28,351 bases of DNA, from assembly GCA_033557685.1 (NCBI GenBank), contig JAWQRN010000565.1, forward strand, positions 1 through 28,351. The letters run 5' to 3'. The notes beneath the pieces were generated by a model, which made no database searches, was not told the origin of the DNA, and saw nothing but the letters and a program-made list of their open reading frames with translations. The position numbers were made by a program, and so were the translations under genes. The stretch is from Sperchopsis tessellata (Eukaryota; Arthropoda; Insecta; Coleoptera; Hydrophilidae). Below are positions 19,605-28,351 of the stretch, one piece after another; the first letter of the stretch is position 1; each line of letters opens with the position of its first letter.

Positions 19605-19695
19605 TAAAATTTTAAAAACACTCATCCCAGTGTGGGATTCAAACCAATAACCTCAGTTTTCTAAGTTCATCATCTCAGGACATTGGGATTTTAAA
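19605..19695 (-). repeat. tRNA-like SINE fragment
   Basis: On the minus strand, TGGTTTGAATCCCACA (about 19629-19645) matches an RNA polymerase III B box and T arm. It is preceded by ATGATGAACTTAGAAAACTG, which resembles a tRNA anticodon arm. TCCTGAGATGATG further upstream is a possible degraded A box. No complete cloverleaf can be drawn, so this is read as a tRNA-derived SINE remnant and not a tRNA gene. Confidence 0.45.
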
Positions 19696-20540
19696 TATTG
19701 TTGAGAGGTTTTTATAGATACACCAATGTAGCAGTTATTGTCACCAAATTAACAAAAATATAAAATCAATATAATAAAAGTTAAACTCAAAATTGTATTC
19801 TCTTGTTAATTCCTTATTGCACAAGGGGTTTCAATTTACCAATATGCTGCATACATCAAAGTTTCATCTCAAACAGTTTTTGAAATATAAATTAAATTGA
19901 AATAACACTTTGCCCATTTTTGGGGTGGTTTTTCACATATGAAACATTATCTCATTGAAAATTTTCAACTTTTGTTGTTGCAAAAAAATTGAGACACTTC
20001 TCACTAATTGATTGTAAAAAATGGACCATGAAATTTGTACCTTTAAAGTAACAAATATTTTTACTGTTAGTAGTTATTGAAAAGCACCATATATAAAAAA
20101 AGATAATAGATAACAGATATTATAATACATTGTTGTTGATTTATAAAAATAAATGTTCACAATAGAAACAGATGGCACTATTGAAATATTCTTAAGGAGA
20201 AATATATTTTTAATTTATTTGTTACTTTGTGTTTTTATTTCATTGTATTTTGCTTTTTTTTCTCATTGTGTTGTTTATTATTTGTTTCTAATTTAATTTT
20301 CAAATTAATTTTGATTTCTTTAAGTTTCACTAGTTATTGGATAGGAAAAATAGTTGTATATAAAAAATAGTTATAAAAATTAAACTACAAATACGTTAGA
20401 CTGTTTTGTTATTTATTTACTGTGGATTGGTAATCTCCTTGGCTTCTAGTATGACTTTCCTTAGAACCAAATTCAATTAATTTATTTGTAGTATACACAG
20501 GAAAATTTTAATTACTTCAGACACATTTAAAGTTGGAAGT
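19696..20540. other. Intergenic, nothing recognised
   Basis: Very AT-rich with homopolymer runs; no open frame, repeat or RNA gene found. Confidence 0.5.
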
Positions 20541-20600
20541 ATCCCAACATTTAGATTGTTGGTGGTCGAGTGCTCTAATGACAAGACCGTCTGGTCGGCT
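20541..20600 (+). repeat. Possible tRNA-like 5' half (A box only)
   Basis: TGGTGGTCGAGTGCTCTAAT resembles the A-box half of a Leu/Ser-type tRNA (compare GGCCGAGTGGTCTAAGGC, family knowledge). GACAAGACCGTCTGGTCGGC follows, but no B box is seen in the next 100 bp. Probably a truncated SINE or a chance match. Confidence 0.3.
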
Positions 20601-22170
20601 GTAATAAATTAATATATTCCTGGTGATTACAAAAGTAATATGTCTATTTTATTAAAAATAAAAGTTTAATTGTTTTTAGTGAGACATTGTAAATGTGGTA
20701 AAAGTTAAGAGAAGATAAACGCAGTTACATTTTCTTTGAATCAGTGTCGTACAAAACATTTAAATTACTTTATGTGACATATACATAGATCTTGAACTCT
20801 TTCAATTTGTTTACTATTAAAAATCTAAATAAAAATTTTCAAAGTGCCACCTGTCATTATGTAGTTCAAAATGAGATAGATGAATGGGGATTTGTAGATT
20901 TTGTACTGATGTATTTAGCAATAGTGAAATTAAGATAACTGAAAAGTTCACTTGAAAGTATACGACTAAACTATTACTAGAAATTTTTTCTGAAATTTAG
21001 ATATGTAATATTTCAATTTAAAAAATAATTATTGAAAATCCATCTTTGAACTTCTTAAGTTGTATCTATTAAAACTTTTTTAATAGCAATTAATTTACTA
21101 ATTTCCTTCTACATTTCCCCAAAATGTTTGGCAAACACATCATTAGCAATGAATTAAATATGAAATTTAAATGTTTTGTCTTAACTGTTTAATTGGTCAC
21201 CTGCTTATTAAGTAGATAACTATTTCCAAATCTGATGTTTAAAAAGGGGTAGTCCAGAAGATTTAAATCATTTCACAAAAATGAAATATCCAAAGATAAT
21301 CATATGCAGAATCATCCATGCTTTTAATTTATGTTGCTTTTCTTTTCCTAAACTTAATGTAATTATATGTATAGAAATTACACTTCATGAACGATATGTG
21401 TTCATCAAAAATAAAGAAGAAATATATGAATATATAAGATGTTTTGTTCAAGTTATGTGAAAAATATGGAAGCATTTATAATTATGTTAACAAAATTCTT
21501 ACCGATGGTTATCACGTACAATATGAAAATATTTAAATGACGAAACACGTTTTGAAAATTTCAAACAAAATGTCTTATAGTCTTAAAATTGACTTTTAAA
21601 TATTCCATTATAGTAATAAATTATTATTGTAGCATTAAAAACTAAAAGATAATATAAATTGAGCAAATAAAAAGTAGGGTTGCCTTTTTACCTTTGCAGT
21701 ATTTGTTTGTATATCCTAATTTTGCTGTTGAAAAAGAAAGTCTTTCAAATTTTTGGATTTTGTAGATATTATTGGAAGTAAGTTTTTTATGTAATTATGT
21801 ATTTATTCAAGTTAATAAGCGCAGTCCTGAATTTATCTCGTTTTTCCCAGTTGACAACGTTAGTCATGTATATAAATATGTTTTGTAAGCATGTTTTAAT
21901 TTTGTTTTCAAATACAATACATCTGTTAATATTTGTTCTTTTTGTTTTATTTTCATCTTTCTCTATGCAGGTAACACTTGTTAAGTTTTAATACAATTAA
22001 CAACATAACATTGTACAAAATATGAATATTAAAAATGAATAATTATATCTTAAAAATAAAGTTTTTTTTTTAAATTATTAGTCTAGAAGCCAGTAACAAA
22101 ATCTCTACTAAAGCTAGATTTTAATAAAAAAAGAATGAAATGTCATAGAATAATTTTTAAAATTTATTAG
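20601..22170. other. Intergenic, nothing recognised
   Basis: AT-rich; the only open frame (21797-21991) is hydrophobic, low-complexity and probably spurious. Confidence 0.5.
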
Positions 22171-22260
22171 TTGCAAAGAAATTTGAGGAGCTGAAATTTA
22201 TTGCAAAGAAATTTGAGGAGCTGAAATTTATTGCAAAGAAATTTTCAGGAGCCGAAGTGT
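22171..22260. repeat. 30-bp tandem repeat, three copies
   Basis: Unit starts TTGCAAAGAAATTTGAGGAG. Copies at 22171-22200 and 22201-22230 are identical; the third (22231-22260) diverges after ATTT. Perfect identity of the first two suggests a recent duplication. Every copy has an in-frame TGA or TAG in the obvious coding frame, so it is noncoding. Confidence 0.9.
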
Positions 22261-22674
22261 ATGTACTAATATACTTCTTTTGAGAAACTATAGTTTCCTT
22301 TTGAAAGATTCATTGGTACTAATATATTTTAAAAGTTGTAATTTTTTGTAATTATAAAACGTAAGTAGATATAGATATATCTGGTGTTGGCATCTTTAAT
22401 TTTGGTATATTTGGGAAATGAATCATAAAAATGTTATTTTTATATATTAACGAAATAGTTAATATAAAACATGGGCTACCTTCATCCCAAAAGCGAAGGC
22501 ATAAATGATTCAAAATATTGTGCTATTCTCATAAAAAAATAAAATAATATCTGGATTAAATAAGATTTGTTACATTTTATTTGATTTTGTCCTGATTGTA
22601 AGTATAAAATTTAAAACCAAATTAGTGCATTATTTGAAAAAACTTTACACACTTGGTATACTGCAAATTCCATG

Positions 22675-22859
22675 TAGCCCATATAAGAACGGGGATCTTG
22701 GTTATTATAATTATGATAACTAGAGCTTATGTTTGAATTTTAAACTTTTTATCTATGATCGATTATTTGATAACCCGATTTTTTCGATGAATTGATCAAT
22801 CAATATAATCGATTATTTTATAATAATTGATTATGAAATTTCATAATCGCCCAGGGCTA
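22675..22859. mobile_element. hAT-type MITE copy 1
   Basis: Right end ATTATGAAATTTCATAATCG then CCCAGGGCTA at 22850-22859, matching the right end of copy 2. The interior (GATCGATTATTTGAT and several ATCGAT/TGATCA sites) also resembles copy 2. The left end is tentatively the TAGCCC at 22675-22680, giving a length of 185 bp against 178 bp for copy 2, but the match fades after six bases, so this end may be degraded. Confidence 0.55.
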
Positions 22860-22867
22860 GTTGACAT

Positions 22868-23045
22868 TAGCCCTGGGAGTTATTTTTGATTAATCGATGA
22901 TTACATAAAATAAAACAATAGATGATCGATTATTTGATTAATCCATGATCAATTATTGGATTAATTGATCATGGATTGTTTGATTAATCGATCATCGATT
23001 ATTGTACAATAATCGATTATGAAATTTCATAAACACCAAGGGCTA
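22868..23045. mobile_element. hAT-type MITE copy 2
   Basis: Starts TAGCCCTGGGAGTT (22868-22881) and ends, read on the other strand, TAGCCCTTGGTGTT (23045-23032): 12 of 14 bases agree. It is flanked by 8-bp sequences GTTGACAT and GCTGCCCT (5 of 8 alike), as a decayed hAT target-site duplication would be. The interior contains a 76-bp imperfect palindrome at 22921-22996. No coding capacity. Confidence 0.65.
22921..22996. repeat. Imperfect palindrome (35-nt arms)
   Basis: Arms 22921-22955 and 22962-22996 match in 30 of 35 positions. The outer 12 (GATGATCGATTA) and the inner 16 (AATCCATGATCAATTA) pair perfectly around a 6-nt loop, TTGGAT. Confidence 0.85.
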
Positions 23046-23055
23046 GCTGCCCTGA

Positions 23056-26000
23056 TTTTACTCACTTATAAAATTTTACATAATATGCAGAAGACAGTAA
23101 CAATAAATTTAAGACACTTCTAAGGAAATTACAATACAAAAATCATATATTGTTTTGAAAATACTGTGCATTATGGAGTGAAAATAGGCATAGTAAAATG
23201 TTCCATCTCTTCAAAATCATCTAATGTAAACTGCACCTGTGAGAAACTTGGGAAATAGGATGGTAACTATTTTTTAATGACAGTTGCTACTATCTTTATA
23301 ATCAAAAGCTTCAGACTTTGTTATGTTGAGGACACTATTTTACTTGCTGTGCGAACGTGCCAGCTGAATTTCGGGCCCTACAATTTATATATAATCTGGT
23401 TTCTTCAGATGGGTAAGAGCTGATGAGAACAACCAGAACCTGGTTTATTTCAAACTATCTGATGTATACTAGCAACTGCATCAAAAATGGGTGGATTTCA
23501 TTCAGATCATTTTAAATTGAATTAGAAATAATACATTCAGTGATTGCTGTACCATATACCCAAAAACAACCGTTCTACTTTATGCCTAGTTTTATCGCTA
23601 GTGCATTGTATATGAGTCATTGAATTTCTCATATCACAGATGAATCCACTTTGAGAATTGTTCATTTTATGCAGTTCCACAAGTTGGATCCAGCTATGGT
23701 GTGAGTCGGGGGAAGTGCCCTTTGCCTACAAGCAATAAAATGACTCATATAAAGTACCATCAGTAAAAAAAAACGACTACATTACTTTCTTACACATTTT
23801 CTTACATCTATATTGGAGAGGTGAACTGCTTTAGTGCTATGGATCACATAATCAAGAGTCTTAGCAGCAGAATATACATGTGTCCCAAATCAGATTTTTT
23901 ACATGGGGATTTCTGTTATCTTAAGAGATATAGGGTATCTTTAAATACGACACTTTTAAGTATTCTTATAGGGAGTAATAATCCACTGACAAAATTATCT
24001 ACATTCAGTGGTTTTTGAAAAAATCTTAATAAATTGAAATATCGAAATTCTTTATTTTTAAAAAATTTCAATTTTTGTTGTGAACATATTTCTACAGCAC
24101 TTTTATATTTCACATCTTTTCCAAATAACAAAATTTACTCTGCAACATTTACTGTTTTATGGGACATCATCAAGTTAATTTATTTATAGAGAGGTTGCCA
24201 TTTGTTTTTGTGCTGTTTTGTAGCATATTTTATTGGTATTACAAAAATATATTCCACATGGATAACATTTTAAAAAAGGCACATGCTAAAATGTATGAAT
24301 AATGTACGTAACTTACATTTAAGTCACAGCCATCATAGATCTATAACTATAAAATGTAATTTGTGTTCTGGAGTTTTAATATCCAAATTTTAACCATGCA
24401 TGATACATTATGTAATCCTTATTTAGAAAAAGAAGTTAGTGATATCCCAAAAAAGACGAAACGGTAACAAATTATGAAATAAAAGAAAAAGTGACTGAGG
24501 AAAACTGTTAACAGATTTCATAAATATCTACAGGTATAAATAAAGTAATAATGGCGAAATGAAGAATTATACATTTTTCTGATTTTTTTGAAAACAACTG
24601 AATATAGATCAATAGATTTTCATTCCCTATAAGAATACACAGAAGATTTAAACATATTCTGTATCTTTTAAGATAATTGAGATCCCTATTTAGAGAATCG
24701 AATGTGGGGCATTATGTAGAGTAGGCAAACATCGGTTTTAGGGTAGACTATCTATCGAGTAATCAGAATTTTTTTTATAGAAACACTTTTTATGAAGAGG
24801 GAGATAATTAAGATGAAACCAATACCAAGTCAAACCAAAATCAGTTTGAAGCAAAATACTGTCATTGTCCTTATGTGGTATTCTGTCAAAACTTAAATCT
24901 AATTTTTAGGAAAATTTGCAAATTTTCTGAAGCAGTGCATTATAATTCCACTCTTTTTTTTAAGAACTCAGAACCAGATGTCTGTTTCACGCTCTCAAAG
25001 CTAGTTAAAACACGAAATGTTTTTTCAGTTATTTATATTTTTATAAAACAGCTTTTGCCAAATAATACCCAGTATTGTTATTTAATTATAAAATTTATAT
25101 TATTCAGCTATTAAGTTTTTTATAATTAGTTAAATTAATTTTGTAAACCATTAAATCATATTTTGTATAATGTATCAAATTTCCAGGTGTTATTTTACTT
25201 TAATTTTATTTTTCTAATTTTTGGTAAAATACTGCTTGTGTCTAGCAGAAATTGATGACAAACACTTTCATCATTTGAAGTCGTTTTCAAAGTTATTCAA
25301 TTACATATTGTAGGACACTATAAAATAATTCTCGCACCAAACTGTATCATATCATACAAGTTATTCACATTCGATGTTAACATCATTATAATCAGGTTCA
25401 CTCTTATGTATGTTTTTTATTTCTTATCATAACGGATTATTGTGCTGTGACTTATATAAAACTATTTTTTTGTTTTAAGGTTAAGTGTAAGGTGTTGCTT
25501 TAATAAAATTTTTGTCATAATTTGTATAAATTATCTGTGTGGCCCTGACAATATTCCATTGTTGAAAATCTTTACTAAGGCTTAATTCAAATGTAATACT
25601 GCAATGTGGTTGAAGTTCGAACAGTCTTTTTTTTAAAAGGCTATAGGTATTGTAGCTGAATTCATTTTTTACTAGTTTCAAAATATTGCATTATGACTAC
25701 TTTCATGGAACTTAAATAAAACGTTTCATTATGTTGGGCATAAATAAAGTTTACTATAAAGGTGCATAAATTAAGATATTAGGTGTAATAAGTCGCATAG
25801 GAGCAGTTTAAAAATATCTTTTTTCATTTACCTACTGACTATGGGTTGGACAGAAGCCATTCATTATTTCTAAACTGTATTTCCATAATTTGTAAATTTG
25901 TTTGTGGCTAGATAGTAACTTAGCTATGATATTTCGACTAGTCATTCTCTGATTTGACAACTATACCTAAGATATGTTGGGATTTGGAATTGAAAACTTT

Positions 26001-26110
26001 ATGCACCAATCATGCAGGTATGATTTAATCAGGGATCTGAAGAATTCTTTAAATATATATAGATTTAATATTTAATATATTGGGTTCGGTATTCCAAATA
26101 TGCTTTATTG
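23056..26110. other. Intergenic, nothing recognised
   Basis: Three kilobases of AT-rich DNA. Short open frames (23821-24018, 24875-25114, 25481-25681 minus) have no recognisable motif, and none is supported by splice sites or neighbours. Confidence 0.5.
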
Positions 26111-26115
26111 TTTTT

Positions 26116-26133
26116 AAAGTTAAATTTAACTTT
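26116..26133. repeat. Perfect 18-bp palindrome
   Basis: AAAGTTAAATTTAACTTT. It lies about 90 bp upstream of a short protein-like frame (26224-26368); no function is suggested by context. Confidence 0.7.
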
Positions 26134-26223
26134 GCAACAGTGGAAAGAACAACATATAGTTTACAGAAAATAATGCAAACACATATTCATAAAACATCAC
26201 AAATAAATCACAATAATTTGTAA

Positions 26224-26368
26224 AATGAGGAAGAAAATGATCTTCGTGGTGCACTTATACCAGCCAGAATTACTGAAGAATATGTGGCACTCATCGACAG
26301 AATCTGCAATAGTAATCAACAATCTACACTTCTTGCAGCAGAAACAGCCAAGAACACAGAACCACTGT
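26224..26368 (+). other. Protein-like open stretch, unassigned
   Basis: Between TAA (26221-26223) and TAG (26369-26371) one frame reads ENDLRGALIPARITEEYVAL followed by a mixed helical sequence: 48 codons with balanced composition, less AT-rich than its surroundings. There is no good start codon. It overlaps another plus-strand frame (26225-26461) and a minus-strand frame (26197-26541). It could be a fragment of an old transposon or pseudogene, or chance. I do not recognise a family. Confidence 0.25.
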
Positions 26369-26622
26369 AGACAAACTGCGAAACTCTTTATCAAAACCAA
26401 ACAAGTCGAAAAGTTTATCCTACAAGTAACACCTATCAAAATAGGAGTTGTACTTTCATGAAGTAGATGTGTTTCTGAGATATTATTTACATGCATCACG
26501 GACTGATCTGTATTACAGAGCCTCTTAGTGCTACTGATCACTATACTTTAGAAGTAGAACGTTTAACAGATTCAATATGATCAGGGAAAGATAAAGATAA
26601 ATTCAAAAACTATACCGAGATT

Positions 26623-26843
26623 CCTAATAGACACATTGTCCTAATAGAAACATTGTCCTAATAGACACATTGTCCTAATAGACACATTGTCCTAATAGAC
26701 ACATTGTCCTAATAGACACATTGTCCTAATAGACACATTGTTCTAATAGACACATTGTCGTAATAGACACATTGTCCTAATAGACACATTCTCCTTATAG
26801 ACACATTGTCCTAATAGACACATTGTCCTAATAGGCACATTTT
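26623..26843. repeat. 17-bp minisatellite, 13 copies
   Basis: Thirteen head-to-tail copies of CCTAATAGACACATTGT with no spacers. Copies 3-7 and 12 are identical to the consensus; copies 2, 8-11 and 13 carry one or a few substitutions, with more variation at the right end. The period is not a multiple of three and the unit contains TAA and TAG, so it is noncoding. Confidence 0.95.
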
Positions 26844-27179
26844 TCTAAGGGAAGTCTTATCATAAGAATATTCAAAGGCTATTGTTTTTTTTTTGCGAGA
26901 GGACACAAATTTAAATTTTGGAAACTTAAGATGGAGATAATTCTTATGAGATCATACCTAATTAAGATAATTTTGGACCATAATTCTGACATTAATCCAT
27001 TCGTAACAGTTGAAGTACATGTACTTTTTGACGCAGGTGCTTTTCCAAAAATTGTTCTTAACCGAGTGTCTTAAGTGTTCCCATTCTCAGCTGACTGACG
27101 TACCAATATAAATTGTCAAATATTGTATCAGTATAATTGTTGTTAGTGATAATTTTTTTCATATTTATGAAATTACAAA
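26844..27179. other. Intergenic spacer beside piggyBac copy 2
   Basis: AT-rich. A TTAA at 27058-27061 followed by CCGAGTG is a conceivable end of the adjoining piggyBac copy, but the partner end lies outside the window, so it cannot be tested here. Confidence 0.35.
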
Positions 27180-28351
27180 AAATGTGGTTATTACAAGAAA
27201 ATATAAAGTAATATTTATGAAATAACTCGATACATGGAGTTACATAAAGTCCAACGTTTCATTCCAAACTTATGAAACGTGTGTCTTTCCTGCACTTTTG
27301 CCCTAATTTCGTAAGGCTATGTACTTGATAACGGCGTTGACTTTTAGTGCCTTTTTTGTCTCCGGTACTAGAACTGGAAAATGTCTTTCTGTCAACCTCA
27401 TTGGATTATTCACTGTTGGAACTTGATCTTTTGAATGGACACTAGGTTTGTGAATTTTTTCTGTAAGTTCTTCAGCTATTCAATCGAAAGTTGCTAAATG
27501 CAGGATTCTTACCGATTCGTGTCTTATATAGGATAAAGAAAAATGTCAATCATGTGAAAAAATAATTCTTTATACCATTTCAAGGATTTTCTGGTACATT
27601 CTACAAAACTTACTTTCAAATCAATTTTATCGACTGCTTCCATTTTCTTGTTATATTGAATAATGCATTCAGGTTTCCTGATTTATTTTTCCTGTTTTTT
27701 AACTGTTTTTCCCTGAATGCTTCAAATGTTGTTATTGGCATACTACCAGTATGTGCTGTTTCATATTTTTCCACATTTAGTTTTTTCGGAATTCGGGCAT
27801 TTCTTATCTATTTGGCTTCACCCTTCCACACGAACCAGTATGTTTTTCATGTAAAAAATGATAAAGACGGACTATCCTGTCTCACAATCACAGGTCAAAC
27901 AATTTAATACCAAACCTGTGCCTTTTAGAAGGAATAAATTATTTGAAGGACAATGTTCCCTTCCACAACAACAAACTTTCATCGATGCATAGGTCCTGGG
28001 ATGGGTAAAACATTTCACTGAATTTACTTTTCAGATGTTTTATTACCACTCATTTTCATTTACTCGTCTATTGTTTACAAAGTGTAAATTTGATATTAAA
28101 TTCATAAACCTATCTCTGGGAAATATTTTTCGAGAAAATGGAATTTCAGTTGTTTTTCTTGTAGACCAACAGTATTATTGAATTCTTTTCGACAAGTCTC
28201 ATTTCTAAAAATGTATGCATTTGAATAAGAATTTGTTGTTTCCTTGGCCGTACATAAATGTGTAATTTTTTTTCTAATATTTGATGAAAATCAAATATCA
28301 AGCAAACCGGCCAAGTCGATATATTAAATACAGAAATGAACTATATATCGC
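27180..28351 (-). pseudogene. piggyBac-like transposase copy 2, decayed, runs off edge
   Basis: Minus strand, from the right edge leftwards: IPFSRKIFPRDRFMNLISN and LHFVNNRRVNENEW (N-terminal to DDE region); PSQDLCIDESLLLWKG (first catalytic Asp in IDES) and IPSKRHRFGIKLF; then a gap where the DNFYTSP block should be; FLHEKHTGSCGRVKPNR; KPECIIQYNKKMEAVDKIDL (equivalent of the GVDxxDQ block); ECTRKSLKWYKELFFHMID; NNPMRLTERHFP; and the C-terminal Cys-rich domain with KCRKDTRF and LYVTPCIELFHKYYF. At least one deletion, several stops and frameshifts. The start lies beyond 28351. It retains the catalytic core that the 16145-16924 copy lacks, and differs from it at shared blocks. Confidence 0.82.

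Noticed and set aside
19605..19695. True tRNA gene
   Set aside because: The B-box region is convincing, but acceptor and D stems do not pair, so no cloverleaf forms.
23821..25681. Several 65-79-codon open frames as genes
   Set aside because: All are AT-driven, without motifs, splice context or consistent composition; chance frames are expected at this base composition.
26623..26843. CRISPR-like regular array
   Set aside because: The 17-bp units are contiguous, with no unique spacers, in a eukaryotic genome. It is a minisatellite.

Overview
The window is AT-rich eukaryotic DNA with GT-AG introns and many decayed transposable elements. The gene content and element families (mariner, piggyBac, hAT, Penelope-like, jockey/CR1-type LINE) point to an arthropod, most likely an insect. 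This is inferred from sequence character only; I cannot name the species.

One host gene is recognisable. Positions 1215-18330 on the + strand carry ten exons of the 3' half of an Eps15 homologue, the EGFR-pathway substrate 15 endocytic adaptor. The exons encode, in order, the central coiled coil (1215-7987), an AP-2-binding region with 13 DPF tripeptides (8410-12215 and again in the last exon), a proline-rich stretch with a Crk-SH3-type PALPPK motif, a 45-codon exon that looks skippable (12544-12678), and two C-terminal ubiquitin-interacting motifs ending at a TAG at 18328-18330. Joined, they give about 570 residues with all splice phases compatible. The EH domains and the start codon lie upstream of the window.

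The introns are expanded by insertions. Intron 2013-7424 holds a broken LINE and a broken mariner, both +. Intron 8639-9636 holds a Tc1-like transposase remnant (-). Intron 9751-11957 holds two ends of a hAT transposase (+). Intron 12679-17838 holds a Penelope-like fragment (-) and a TTAA-bounded, internally deleted piggyBac copy (-). The first intron has nested inverted repeats.

Downstream of the gene, 18331-27180 has no convincing gene. It contains possible polyadenylation signals, two tRNA-like (SINE-type) fragments, a 30-bp triplication, a pair of tandem hAT-type MITEs rich in ATCGAT palindromes (about 22675-23045) and a 13-copy 17-bp minisatellite (26623-26843). A second decayed piggyBac transposase (-) runs off the right edge (27180-28351). 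I found no prokaryotic-type system, CRISPR array or RNA gene. The most notable items are the tandem MITE pair, the cassette exon and alternative acceptor of Eps15, and the two independent piggyBac remnants.
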